Positions 8,678 through 16,460 of a stretch of DNA of 42,124 nucleotides are shown here, piece by piece (position 1 is the stretch's first letter; each line of letters starts with the position of its first letter). The notes under the pieces were generated by a model. That model worked only from the letters and a program-made list of their open reading frames with translations. It searched no databases and was not told the origin of the DNA. The position numbers and the translations under genes were made by a program. This DNA comes from Paracoccaceae bacterium. GTDB lineage: Bacteria; Pseudomonadota; Alphaproteobacteria; Rhodobacterales; Rhodobacteraceae. The stretch is taken from positions 1 through 42,124 of the forward strand of contig PAPN01000054.1 of assembly GCA_002708925.1 (NCBI GenBank), in the 5' to 3' direction.

Positions 8678-9750
8678 CAGTCCGCCAACAGACGCGCGGC
8701 ATCTGCCTCCAGATTCAGGCCGATCGTGTCGCCGATGCCGGGCATTCCGGCACTGCCCGAGTTCTGCACCCGCACCATCAAGGCCTGCCCGCCGGGCAAT
8801 TCGACATGCAGCTGCACATCGGTGCCCAGATAGATGTGATTGCTTACCCTGGCACGCAGCGCGCCCTGGTCTGCGGGCGCGACGGTCAGCCGCTCGGGCC
8901 GGACCGAGACATGCCCCACCCCCAGCGCGGCCCCGTCCACCGCCGGACAATCCGCCAGCGCGCCCCCCGGCAAAATCACTTGTGCCCGCCCCTCCGAGAG
9001 CGCCCGCACCTCGACCTCGATCAGGTTCGTTTCCCCAATGAAATCGGCGACAAAGCGGTTCTTGGGGGCCTCGTATATCTCGCGCGGAGAGCCGACCTGT
9101 TGCACATGGCCCGCAGACATGACGGCGATCCGGTCGGACATCGTCAGCGCCTCTTCCTGATCATGGGTGACAAAGACAAAGGCGATGCCGGTTTCGCGCT
9201 GGATCTGCTTCAGCTCGATCCGCACGGCCTGGCGCAATTTCAGATCCAGCGCCGACAGAGGCTCGTCCAGCAGCAGCACCTTTGGATTGGGCGCGATCGC
9301 CCGCGCCAGCGCGACGCGCTGCTGCTGCCCACCGGACATCTGCGCCGGCTTGCGCTGCATGAACTCTTTCAGATGGACCAGTTCCAGCACCTCTTTGGCG
9401 CGCCCTTCGGCATCCATTCTGGACCAGCCCCGCCGCAACAGGCCAAAGCTGACATTTTCCAGCACGCTCATATGCGGGAACAGAGCGTAATGCTGGAAAA
9501 CCGTGTTGACCGGCCGTTTGTTCGGCGGCAGCGGGGCGATGTCTTCGCCGTGCAGACGAATAGCGCCATCGGTGACGTCCTCGAACCCGGCGATGCAGCG
9601 CAAAAGCGTGGTCTTGCCGCATCCCGACGGCCCCAGCAGGGTAAAGAACTCGCCATCCCTGATGTCCAGCGACACCCCGTGCAGCGCGGTGAAGGTGCCG
9701 TAATTTTTCACCACGCGGTCCACGTCGATGGCGATTGTTGGTGCGGTCAT
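8677..9750 (-). CDS. ABC transporter ATP-binding protein, PotA/PotG type
   Basis: A 357-residue importer ATPase, the first gene of the minus-strand operon. It shows Walker A GPSGCGKTT (40-48), the Q-loop in VFQHYALFPH, signature MSGGQQQR (138-145), Walker B with DE at 162-163, and the H-loop His196. The C-terminal 120 residues form a TOBE-type regulatory domain, as in PotA and related importers. A ribosome-binding site (AGAGG) lies about 6 bases before ATG 9750. Upstream is the divergent promoter region shared with the LuxR-type regulator. It energises uptake of the operon substrate. Confidence 0.95.
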   Translation of the reverse strand: MTAPTIAIDVDRVVKNYGTFTALHGVSLDIRDGEFFTLLGPSGCGKTTLLRCIAGFEDVTDGAIRLHGEDIAPLPPNKRPVNTVFQHYALFPHMSVLENVSFGLLRRGWSRMDAEGRAKEVLELVHLKEFMQRKPAQMSGGQQQRVALARAIAPNPKVLLLDEPLSALDLKLRQAVRIELKQIQRETGIAFVFVTHDQEEALTMSDRIAVMSAGHVQQVGSPREIYEAPKNRFVADFIGETNLIEVEVRALSEGRAQVILPGGALADCPAVDGAALGVGHVSVRPERLTVAPADQGALRARVSNHIYLGTDVQLHVELPGGQALMVRVQNSGSAGMPGIGDTIGLNLEADAARLLAD

Positions 9751-9764
9751 ATTTGCCTCTTGAG

Positions 9765-9835
9765 ATATACCCCTGGAGCTTTATGAATCGATTAAATTCA
9801 TCCAAATCGGGGGGTATATACCCCCAAGGGGGTAT
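9765..9835. promoter_or_regulatory. Candidate operator region between amine operon and LuxR-type gene
   Basis: The divergent intergenic region holds a perfect 16-bp palindrome, GGGGGTATATACCCCC, at 9810-9825. Matching half-sites flank it: ATATACCCC at 9765-9773 and GGGGGTAT at 9828-9835. A second weaker inverted repeat, TGAAT-N7-ATTCA, lies at 9784-9800. This arrangement suits binding by a dimeric regulator, most simply the adjacent LuxR-type protein, and could control both directions. The sequence repeats are directly visible; the binding protein is inferred. No convincing sigma-70 promoter could be assigned. Confidence 0.6.
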
Positions 9836-10625
9836 GATGACCGATCCGCAAATCTCTGCCGAGGCTCATCTGGGCGCTGCAATCTCAGCGCTTGGCGAGG
9901 ATGGTTTCACCGCGCATCTGTACCAATGGCTGGGCCAGTGTTTCGAGGTCGATAACGTGACCATCCTGGCCTTTTTCCAAACCCGCCAGCCCGAGATATT
10001 TTTTCACCACGCGAAGGTCAGCCATGTCCATGAAAAACTGGAAAGTGATTATTTATCATTTGCTTACCTTCTGGACCCTTTCCACGAACTGCACGTGATG
10101 CAAGAGCCCGAGGGCCTGTACAGGCTGCGTGATTTCGCCCCCGATCAGTTCAAACGAAACGAGTATTTCGCCAAGTATTATGCCCGCACGACCCTGATAG
10201 ATGAGATCGCCTATGTCGCCTATCCCGCGCGGGGGGTCTCGGTGCATGTGTGCCTGGGGCGGGATGCCAGTTCGCGCCGGATGTTTTCTGCCGCAGACAT
10301 GCGCACTGCCCAAAATTTAAGCGCAATCGTCTGTAGCCTGATCCGAAAACAGTGGCAGAACCTGAGCGCCAGCGGGGATTATACCGACGACTCGCTGGTG
10401 ACGCGGGTCCGCGCACGCCTGGCCAGCCAGCACGATATTCATCTCAGCCCCCGGCAATGCGAAACCGCTCTGCTGATCCTGCGCGGACACAGCACCATGT
10501 CGATCAGCCTGCGCCTGAATATCAGCGCGCAGACGGTCAAAGTGTTCCGCAAACAACTGTACCGGCGGTGCAAGATCTCATCCCAGGCCGAACTGTTTTC
10601 GCTGATCACTCCGATCCTGACCTGA
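9834..10625 (+). CDS. LuxR-type transcriptional regulator with N-terminal sensor domain
   Basis: A 263-residue regulator (from ATG 9834) with a C-terminal LuxR-type helix-turn-helix over roughly its last 65 residues: LSPRQCETALLILRGHSTMSIS followed by ISAQTVKVFRKQLYRR. The N-terminal 190 residues look like a GAF-type or related ligand-sensing domain. They lack an evident response-regulator phosphoacceptor site and I could not name the ligand. Start choice is uncertain: 9834 and 9837 are adjacent ATGs just after AAGGGGG, while ATG 9783 with GGAG upstream would add 17 residues and place the palindromic operator inside the gene. I prefer the shorter form. It is divergent from the amine operon and is its likely regulator. 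Confidence 0.88.
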   Translation: MMTDPQISAEAHLGAAISALGEDGFTAHLYQWLGQCFEVDNVTILAFFQTRQPEIFFHHAKVSHVHEKLESDYLSFAYLLDPFHELHVMQEPEGLYRLRDFAPDQFKRNEYFAKYYARTTLIDEIAYVAYPARGVSVHVCLGRDASSRRMFSAADMRTAQNLSAIVCSLIRKQWQNLSASGDYTDDSLVTRVRARLASQHDIHLSPRQCETALLILRGHSTMSISLRLNISAQTVKVFRKQLYRRCKISSQAELFSLITPILT

Positions 10626-10641
10626 GCCCGCAATTTTACGC

Positions 10642-10664
10642 TGCGTCCCATTGGGAATGACGCA
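10642..10664 (+). other. Inverted repeat between regulator and acyl-CoA ligase genes
   Basis: A hairpin-capable sequence lies 17 bases after the LuxR-type stop. TGCGT (10642-10646) pairs with ACGCA (10660-10664), and CATT (10649-10652) with AATG (10656-10659), around a GGG loop and a CC bulge. No T-run follows, so it is not a standard terminator. It could be an operator for the downstream ligase or a weak 3' end structure. Confidence 0.35.
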
Positions 10665-10782
10665 CCGTTCCACCGTCAGAGCCCTAACGTCAACTAGACA
10701 ATCCACACCGCCCGCTTCAGTACACAGCGGAATGCAGACCGGCGCGGGCGCCCCTGCCCCGCGCGTTCAGAGGAGGACCCTT

Positions 10783-12405
10783 ATGCTTGGTCAAATGATG
10801 CGCCAGGAGCTGACGATCAGCTCTTTGATTTCTCATGCCGCCCGCTATCACGCCGATGGCGAGGTCGTGTCCGTTGAAACCGACGGCACCATTCAGCGCA
10901 CCAGTTGGGCCGATACCGAGCTGCGCGCGCGCAAGCTGGCCTCGGCCCTGGAAAACCGCGGGATCGAGAAAGGCGACCGCGTCGCCACCATCGCCTGGAA
11001 CAATCAACGCCATTTGGAAATCTACTTTGGCGCGGCAGGCGGCGGCATGGTCTGCCACACGATCAACCCGCGTCTTTTCCCCGAACAGCTGGTCTATATC
11101 ATCAACGATGCCTCGGATCGGGTGCTGTTTCTGGACCGCACCTTCCTGCCGATCGTGGCCAAGCTGGGCGCGCATCTGAAAACCGTCAAACATATCGTTC
11201 TGATGGGCCCGCGCGATGACGAGGCCGCCGCGATGCTGCCCGGTCTGATGTTCTATGAAGAACTGATCGCCGAGGGCAACGATGCCTATGAATGGCCGCA
11301 TGTGGATGAAAACAGCCCCTCTTCGCTGTGCTATACCTCGGGAACGACGGGCCATCCCAAAGGCGTTCTGTATTCGCACCGTTCGACCGTGCTGCATTCC
11401 TTGGGCGGCAACCAGCCCGACACGCTGAATATCTCGTCTCGCGATAGCGTCATGCCCGTGGTGCCGATGTTCCACGTCAACGCCTGGGGCGTGCCCTATA
11501 TGGCGCCTGCGGCCGGGTGCAAACTGGTGCTGCCGGGGCCGAACCTGGACGGCGAAAGCCTGGCCAAGCTGATCGACGCCGAGGGCGTGACCCTGGCCCT
11601 GGGCGTGCCGACAATCTGGATGGGCCTGTTGCAGGCACTGGAGAAACTGGGATCGCAAGCCGAAAGCCTGGAGCGCACGGTCATCGGCGGCTCGGCCTGC
11701 CCGCCCCCGATGATCCGCGCTTTCCGCGAAAAATACGGGGTCGAGGTAATGCACGCCTGGGGCATGACCGAAACCAGCCCGCTGGGCACGGTGAACACCC
11801 TGCTGAAAAAGCACGATGCCCTGCCCGAGGACGAACAGTACAAAATCCGCGAAGGCCAGGGCCGTCCTCCCTTTGGCGTAGAGCTGCGCATCATCGACGA
11901 CGAAGGCCATGTGCTGCCGCACGACGGTGCCACCCAGGGCGAGCTGCAAATCCGCGGCCACTGGATCGTGGATACCTATTTCATGCAGGAAAAATCGGCG
12001 CTGACCATGGATGGCTGGTTTGACACCGGCGATGTGGCCACGATCGACCCCAACGGGTATATGATCATCCGTGACCGCTCGAAGGACATCATCAAATCGG
12101 GCGGCGAATGGATTTCCACGGTCGAGCTGGAAAACATCGCCATCGCCCATCCCGACATTGCCAATGCCGCTGCTATTGCAGCCCGGCACGAGAAATGGGA
12201 TGAACGCCCCGTCCTGATTGCCCTGCGGCACGAAGGCGCCACCATCACCGAGGACGCGCTGATTGCTTTCTACGACGGCAAAATCGCCAAATGGCAGACC
12301 CCGGACAAGGTGATCTTCGTGGATGCGCTGCCCATTGGGGGCACTGGTAAGGTTTTGAAAAACAAACTGCGCGAAGAATTCGGAGACGTGCTGATTTCGG
12401 CCTAA
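10783..12405 (+). CDS. AMP-forming acyl-CoA ligase, DmdB-like
   Basis: A 540-residue acyl-CoA synthetase that activates a carboxylic acid through an acyl-adenylate. The P-loop YTSGTTGHPKG is at 184-194, the A5-type block reads HAWGMTETSPLG, the adenylate-binding Asp is in DGWFDTGDVA, and the catalytic C-terminal Lys523 sits in GGTGKVLK. Its length and N-terminus (LGQMMRQELTISSLI, then the WNNQRHLEIYFG and NPRLFPEQLVYI blocks) recall roseobacter 3-methylmercaptopropionate-CoA ligases (DmdB) and medium/long-chain fatty-acid ligases. ATG 10783 has AGGAGG 6 bases upstream; the open frame to 10651 is rejected as extension. No other dmd gene is nearby, so DMSP use is only possible, and a fatty-acid role is equally likely. 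Confidence 0.92.
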   Translation: MLGQMMRQELTISSLISHAARYHADGEVVSVETDGTIQRTSWADTELRARKLASALENRGIEKGDRVATIAWNNQRHLEIYFGAAGGGMVCHTINPRLFPEQLVYIINDASDRVLFLDRTFLPIVAKLGAHLKTVKHIVLMGPRDDEAAAMLPGLMFYEELIAEGNDAYEWPHVDENSPSSLCYTSGTTGHPKGVLYSHRSTVLHSLGGNQPDTLNISSRDSVMPVVPMFHVNAWGVPYMAPAAGCKLVLPGPNLDGESLAKLIDAEGVTLALGVPTIWMGLLQALEKLGSQAESLERTVIGGSACPPPMIRAFREKYGVEVMHAWGMTETSPLGTVNTLLKKHDALPEDEQYKIREGQGRPPFGVELRIIDDEGHVLPHDGATQGELQIRGHWIVDTYFMQEKSALTMDGWFDTGDVATIDPNGYMIIRDRSKDIIKSGGEWISTVELENIAIAHPDIANAAAIAARHEKWDERPVLIALRHEGATITEDALIAFYDGKIAKWQTPDKVIFVDALPIGGTGKVLKNKLREEFGDVLISA

Positions 12406-12460
12406 GCGCTGCGATCAGCGCTTCAGCGCCGGCAAAGCCCACCTTTGCCGGCGCTTTTTT
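12404..12460 (+). terminator. Tandem hairpins with intrinsic terminator after acyl-CoA ligase
   Basis: Two hairpins follow the ligase stop. The first is AAGCGCTG/CAGCGCTT with a CGAT loop (12404-12423), overlapping the stop codon. The second has a 13-bp perfect stem, AGCGCCGGCAAAG (12425-12437) with its complement at 12443-12455, a 5-base loop and a six-T run to 12460. The second is a textbook intrinsic terminator. Confidence 0.9.
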
Positions 12461-12764
12461 GCCCATCTGTCGGCAATCCGGCGCGGGTCTGGAATTCCTT
12501 CCCTTTACCGCGCCGCTGTGATCGCCCTATCGTCCTTGGGTATTCTTTGACCAAGGACTTTCCCATGACTTTATTTCCGCCCCCGTCTGGCCCGCCTGAA
12601 TCCCGGCTGCCCCAATGAAACAGCCTTAATTCAGCCCATTTCCCGTCACTGGCGGACCCTGCGCATGTCCAAATCCTGCGGTAGGGTTGATCCCGTAACC
12701 AGTGCCGCTGCCGGAGCCTCTCCGGCAGCCCGGTGTGTGAAAACAGACGAAAGGAGCCCTCCAA
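12461..12764. other. Gene-poor structured intergenic stretch
   Basis: This is the main part of the only gap over 300 bases (12406-12764). No long conserved-looking frame, tRNA or rRNA was seen. It contains an 8-bp inverted repeat GTCCTTGG (12532-12539) and CCAAGGAC (12551-12558), overlapping a TTGACC at 12547-12552 that could be a -35 element. It also contains a perfect 10-bp stem GCTGCCGGAG/CTCCGGCAGC (12707-12716 with 12720-12729). The second hairpin lacks a T-run. The stretch could carry a regulated promoter plus a structured 5' leader of the small ORF that follows, or an unannotated small RNA. Confidence 0.4.
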
Positions 12765-12872
12765 ATGGCACAGCAGCAAACCTCTCGGCCGTCCGCCCCC
12801 AAACCTGCCCCCCAGCCGGCGCAGGATACGCAGCAGGCCAAACCGATCTTTACCGATTTCGCCAGCATCTAG
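12765..12872 (+). CDS. Small ORF, 35-residue Pro/Gln/Ala-rich peptide
   Basis: A short reading frame opens at ATG 12765 and ends with TAG 12870-12872. It encodes 35 residues: a Gln/Pro/Ala-rich first part and an IFTDFASI tail. The main support is a strong ribosome-binding site, AAGGAG at 12751-12756, spaced 8 bases from the ATG, better than that of the next gene. A 10-bp hairpin lies 35 bases upstream. There is no signal peptide or membrane segment. I recognise no family. It could be a real small protein, a leader peptide for the TfoX-domain gene 48 bases downstream, or chance. Confidence 0.45.
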   Translation: MAQQQTSRPSAPKPAPQPAQDTQQAKPIFTDFASI

Positions 12873-12920
12873 GCGCTATTCGGGATGACAGACGCGCCCC
12901 CGCGCGATAGCCTGCGAGGC

Positions 12921-13262
12921 ATGAGCACCCCTGTCTCTTCGATCCGTAATCTGGGCCCCGCCTCGGATGCGTCCTTTGCACGGGCGGGGATTCACTGCGC
13001 CGAACAGCTGCGTGAAATGGGGGCCGATGCGGCCTATGCCCGGCTGATGGCGCACGGCACCAAACCGCATTTCATCGGCTATTACGCGCTGGTCATGGGG
13101 CTTCAGGGCCGTCCGTGGAACGATTGCCAGGGCGCGGAAAAGGATGCCCTGCGCGCCAAATTCGACGCGCTGAAAGCCGCCCATAAGCCAGACAGCAAAA
13201 AGGGCCGCTCGAAACTCGAAGCGGCCCTTGATGAGATCGGTGTGATCGAACGGAAGGCTTAG
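12921..13262 (+). CDS. TfoX C-terminal domain protein
   Basis: A 113-residue protein consisting of the TfoX/Sxy C-terminal domain, visible as [17 protein letters not shown], a [10 protein letters not shown] block and [19 protein letters not shown]. In Haemophilus full-length TfoX activates competence genes, but stand-alone C-terminal-domain proteins in alphaproteobacteria have no clear role. The helix-hairpin-helix-like pattern may bind nucleic acid. I prefer ATG 12921 because domain similarity begins just after it; ATG 12885 in the same frame adds 12 unremarkable residues. Neither start has a strong ribosome-binding site. The stop overlaps the convergent ndk stop by 4 bases. Confidence 0.85.
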   Translation: MSTPVSSIRNLGPASDASFARAGIHCAEQLREMGADAAYARLMAHGTKPHFIGYYALVMGLQGRPWNDCQGAEKDALRAKFDALKAAHKPDSKKGRSKLEAALDEIGVIERKA

Positions 13263-13681
13263 CCCACCAGCTCCAGACCCGAGAAGAAATACGCGATTTC
13301 AACCGCGGCGGTTTCCGGTGCGTCCGACCCGTGGATCGAATTTTCGCCCAGCGACAGGGCGAATTCCTTGCGGATGGTGCCTTCGGCGGCTTCGGCCGGG
13401 TTGGTGGCGCCCATGACTTCGCGGTTTTTCAAAATGGCGTCTTCGCCTTCCAGAACCTGAACGACGATCGGGGCCGAGGCCATGAATTCGCACAGCTCGT
13501 CGTAGAACGGGCGCTCTTTGTGCACTTCGTAGAACACGCCGGCCTGCGCTTTGGTCAGGTGGATGCGTTTCTGGGCGACGATGCGCAGGCCAGCGGCTTC
13601 CAGCTTGGCGTTGATCGCGCCAGTCAGGTTGCGGGCGGTTGCATCGGGTTTGATGATCGAGAAGGTGCGTTGGATGGCCAT
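13259..13681 (-). CDS. ndk: Nucleoside diphosphate kinase
   Basis: A 140-residue nucleoside diphosphate kinase, which transfers the gamma-phosphate from ATP to NDPs through a phosphohistidine. The N-terminal [10 protein letters not shown] block and the active-site [12 protein letters not shown] with His117 are intact, and length is normal. ATG 13681 is chosen because the family starts a few residues before FSIIKPDA; the frame is open upstream to 13786 without similarity. It converges with the TfoX-domain gene, sharing bases 13259-13262, and is divergent from the ABC-F gene. No shared operon is suggested. Confidence 0.97.
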   Translation of the reverse strand: MAIQRTFSIIKPDATARNLTGAINAKLEAAGLRIVAQKRIHLTKAQAGVFYEVHKERPFYDELCEFMASAPIVVQVLEGEDAILKNREVMGATNPAEAAEGTIRKEFALSLGENSIHGSDAPETAAVEIAYFFSGLELVG

Positions 13682-13815
13682 CGGGCGCGCTCCTGTTTTC
13701 AATGAGTTTAATCCTGGCCCGCCTCTAGCACGCAGTTGCCAAGGGATAAAGAGCTTTCCTGCCCCCCTGCATTCCGACATTGACAAGCCCCCCGGCGCTG
13801 GTCCACTGCGGGGCC

Positions 13816-15663
13816 ATGCTACGGATCGACGACCTGCACTATTCCATCGAGGGCCGCCCCATTTTCGAAGGGGCCAGCGCCACCATTCCCACCGGCCATA
13901 AGGTGGGCCTGATCGGCCGTAATGGCGCGGGCAAAACCACCTTGTTCAAGCTGATCCGGGGCGATCTGCATCTGGACAGCGGGTCCATCCAAATCCCGGC
14001 CCGCGCCCGTATCGGCGGCGTCGCGCAGGAAGTGCCGGGCAACGAGGTCTCCCTGTTGGACACGGTTCTGGCCGCCGATACCGAACGCGCCGCCCTGATG
14101 GCCGAATCCGAGACCGCCACCGACCCCACCCGCATTGCCGACATCCAGACCCGTCTGGCCGACATCGACGCCTGGTCAGCCGAGGCGCGGGCCTCCTCGA
14201 TCCTGCGGGGGCTGGGGTTTGACGCGGACGAACAGAAAATGCCGTGCAGCGCCTTTTCCGGGGGCTGGCGGATGCGCGTGGCCCTGGCCGCCGTGCTGTT
14301 TTCGCAGCCCGATTACCTGCTCTTGGACGAACCCACCAACTATCTGGATCTCGAAGGTGCGCTGTGGCTGGAAAACTATCTGGCCAAATATCCGCATACC
14401 GTGATCATCGTCAGCCATGACCGGGAACTCCTGAACCGCGCGGTCGGCGCGATCCTGCATCTGGAGAACCACAAGCTCACCTATTACACCGGCCCCTATG
14501 ACCAGTTCGTGCGCCAACGCGCCGAGCAGCGCGCCGTGCAGGCCGCCCAGGCCAAGAAACAAGAGGCCCGCCGCGCCCATCTGCAATCCTTTGTGGATCG
14601 TTTCAAGGCCAAGGCGACCAAGGCCAAACAGGCGCAATCGCGCGTGAAGATGCTGGAGAAAATGGACGTGATCCGCGCGCCTGAGGATGCCGCCCGCACC
14701 GTTTTTTCCTTTCCCGAACCCGAAGAGCTGTCGCCGCCCATTATCTCGGCCGAGGGCGCGGTGGTGGGCTATGGCGACACGCCCATTCTGAAGCGTCTGA
14801 ACCTGCGCATTGATCAGGACGACCGCATCGCCCTGCTGGGTAAGAACGGTCAGGGCAAATCCACGCTGGCCAAGCTGCTGTCCGACCGCCTGCCGGTGAT
14901 GGAGGGGCGGATCTCGCGTTCCTCCAAACTGCGCATCGGGTTTTTCGCCCAGCATCAGGTGGACGAGCTGCACGTCGATGAAACGCCCCTGCAACATATC
15001 CAGCGCGAGTTGCCCGACCAGACCCCGGCCAAGCTGCGCGCCCGTCTGGCCGGGTTTGGCCTGATGGCCGAGCAAGCCGAAACCGAGGTCGGCCGCCTGT
15101 CGGGCGGTCAAAAGGCGCGCCTGTCGCTGCTGCTGGCCACCCTGCCCGCGCCGCATCTGCTGATCCTGGATGAGCCGACCAACCACCTGGACATCGAATC
15201 CCGCGAGGCCCTGATGGAGGCGCTGAACGCCTATTCCGGCGCCGTCGTGCTGGTCAGCCACGACATGCACCTTTTGTCGATGGTCGCCGACCGGCTGTGG
15301 CTGGTCAGCGGCGGCACCGTCAAACCCTATGACGAAGACCTGTCCGAATATCGCCGGATGCTGCTGCAATCGGACGCGCCCCCCAAACCGGCCAGCAAGC
15401 CGGCCGCGCCCAAACGCGCCGGGCGCGATCAGCTTCTGACCCTGCGCGCCGAAGTGCGCAAATGCGAGGACCGGGTCGAAAAACTCTCGCAGATGGAAGA
15501 CAAGCTGCAAACCCTGCTGAACGATCCTGAACTTTTCACCACAAAGAAGGATCAGGCCGTCCCCCTGCAAAAGAAATACGCCGAGTTGCAAGAGGCCATG
15601 GCCCGCGCGGAATCGCTGTGGATGGAGGCTCTGGAGAAGCTGGAGCAGGCCGAAGCCAGCTAA
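13816..15663 (+). CDS. ABC-F family ATPase (YheS-like)
   Basis: A 615-residue soluble protein with two ABC ATPase domains and no membrane part, as in ABC-F ribosome-associated ATPases. Domain 1 has Walker [10 protein letters not shown] (34-42) and signature FSGGWRMR; domain 2 has Walker [10 protein letters not shown] and signature LSGGQKAR. Both Walker B regions read LDEPTN(Y/H)LD. The basic interdomain linker is rich in Lys, Arg and Ala, and a C-terminal coiled coil covers about the last 75 residues. The FSGGWRMR signature is like YheS. ATG 13816 directly precedes the domain; an earlier in-frame start at 13780 is possible. The likely role is in translation; a specific antibiotic-resistance role is not supported. 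Confidence 0.93.
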   Translation: MLRIDDLHYSIEGRPIFEGASATIPTGHKVGLIGRNGAGKTTLFKLIRGDLHLDSGSIQIPARARIGGVAQEVPGNEVSLLDTVLAADTERAALMAESETATDPTRIADIQTRLADIDAWSAEARASSILRGLGFDADEQKMPCSAFSGGWRMRVALAAVLFSQPDYLLLDEPTNYLDLEGALWLENYLAKYPHTVIIVSHDRELLNRAVGAILHLENHKLTYYTGPYDQFVRQRAEQRAVQAAQAKKQEARRAHLQSFVDRFKAKATKAKQAQSRVKMLEKMDVIRAPEDAARTVFSFPEPEELSPPIISAEGAVVGYGDTPILKRLNLRIDQDDRIALLGKNGQGKSTLAKLLSDRLPVMEGRISRSSKLRIGFFAQHQVDELHVDETPLQHIQRELPDQTPAKLRARLAGFGLMAEQAETEVGRLSGGQKARLSLLLATLPAPHLLILDEPTNHLDIESREALMEALNAYSGAVVLVSHDMHLLSMVADRLWLVSGGTVKPYDEDLSEYRRMLLQSDAPPKPASKPAAPKRAGRDQLLTLRAEVRKCEDRVEKLSQMEDKLQTLLNDPELFTTKKDQAVPLQKKYAELQEAMARAESLWMEALEKLEQAEAS

Positions 15664-15776
15664 AATCCTGCATCAAAAATGGACAGCAAAACACTGCTTT
15701 TAAAAGATTAATCCCAAAACCAGCCATTCCAGAACAGAGACTGGCACCAAACCCGCGCCCCGGATAGCATAGCCCC

Positions 15777-16397
15777 ATGGACACCGCATTCCTTATCACC
15801 GGCTTTGTCACGTTGTTCGTGATCATCGACCCAATCGGCCTGACCCCGATGTTCGTGGCCCTGACCCAGGGCATGGCCTCCAAGCGGCGCAGATCCATTG
15901 CGTTCCGCGCTGTTATTGTGGCGTTTTTCGTGCTCAGCCTGTTCACCGTGTTCGGCGAGGCGGTGCTGGGTTTCGTCGGAATATCAATGCCCGCCTTCCG
16001 GATCGCCGGGGGATTGTTGCTGTTTCTTACGGCTCTGGACATGCTGTTTCAGCGGCGTGAAAAACGGCGCGAGGATCAGGCCGACGACGAGGATCATCAG
16101 GATGACCCGTCTGTTTTTCCCCTTGGGATTCCGCTGATCGCCGGGCCCGGAGCAATCGCCACCATGATCCTTCTGGCCGGGCAGCAGCCGGGATATGCAG
16201 GGATTGCGCTGGTTCTGGGGATTATGGTCTCGGTCCTGGTGATCGTGTTTTTGCTATTCATGACAGCAGGTTGGCTAGAGAAAGCCCTGGGGAAAACCGG
16301 CATCAGCGTGGTCACCCGATTGCTGGGCATGTTGCTCTCGGCGCTGGCGGTGCAGTTCGTTCTGGACGGGCTGCGCGCCTTTGGTTTCGCCGCATAG
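15777..16397 (+). CDS. MarC/UPF0056 family integral membrane protein
   Basis: A 206-residue inner-membrane protein with about six hydrophobic segments. Family signs are the N-terminal FVIIDPIGLTPMFVALT region and the PLGIPLIAGPGAIATMILL block near residue 120. A strongly charged loop with REKRREDQADDEDHQDD separates the two halves, as is usual in the family. Substrate is unknown; E. coli MarC was once linked to multiple antibiotic resistance but that link is not supported. The gene stands alone, 113 bases after the ABC-F gene, with no obvious terminator between them. Confidence 0.9.
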   Translation: MDTAFLITGFVTLFVIIDPIGLTPMFVALTQGMASKRRRSIAFRAVIVAFFVLSLFTVFGEAVLGFVGISMPAFRIAGGLLLFLTALDMLFQRREKRREDQADDEDHQDDPSVFPLGIPLIAGPGAIATMILLAGQQPGYAGIALVLGIMVSVLVIVFLLFMTAGWLEKALGKTGISVVTRLLGMLLSALAVQFVLDGLRAFGFAA

Positions 16398-16460
16398 GAT
16401 GAAAACCGCGATAAAGCTCTTATATGATGAAGCAGGGGTTAACAGCGAAGGACCATCTGC

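Noticed and set aside
1..9750. Assignment to the Rut pyrimidine pathway because of the RidA plus flavin monooxygenase pair
   Set aside because: RutA is a luciferase-type flavoprotein, while the one here has FMO-type double Rossmann motifs, and no RutB, RutD or uracil permease is present.
1..9750. Assignment to the Puu (gamma-glutamylated putrescine) pathway
   Set aside because: No glutamine-synthetase-like PuuA, DadA-like PuuB or class I amidotransferase PuuD gene is in the operon; only the aldehyde dehydrogenase resembles PuuC.
10717..12231. A 504-codon open frame on the minus strand
   Set aside because: It is antisense to the acyl-CoA ligase and lacks motifs or a ribosome-binding site.
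12461..12764. A tRNA or other known structured RNA in the gap
   Set aside because: No acceptor or anticodon arms or CCA-like end could be drawn; the hairpins seen do not form a cloverleaf.
14176..15591. A 471-codon open frame on the minus strand
   Set aside because: It is wholly antisense to the ABC-F gene, which has every expected motif; the antisense product is a low-complexity shadow.
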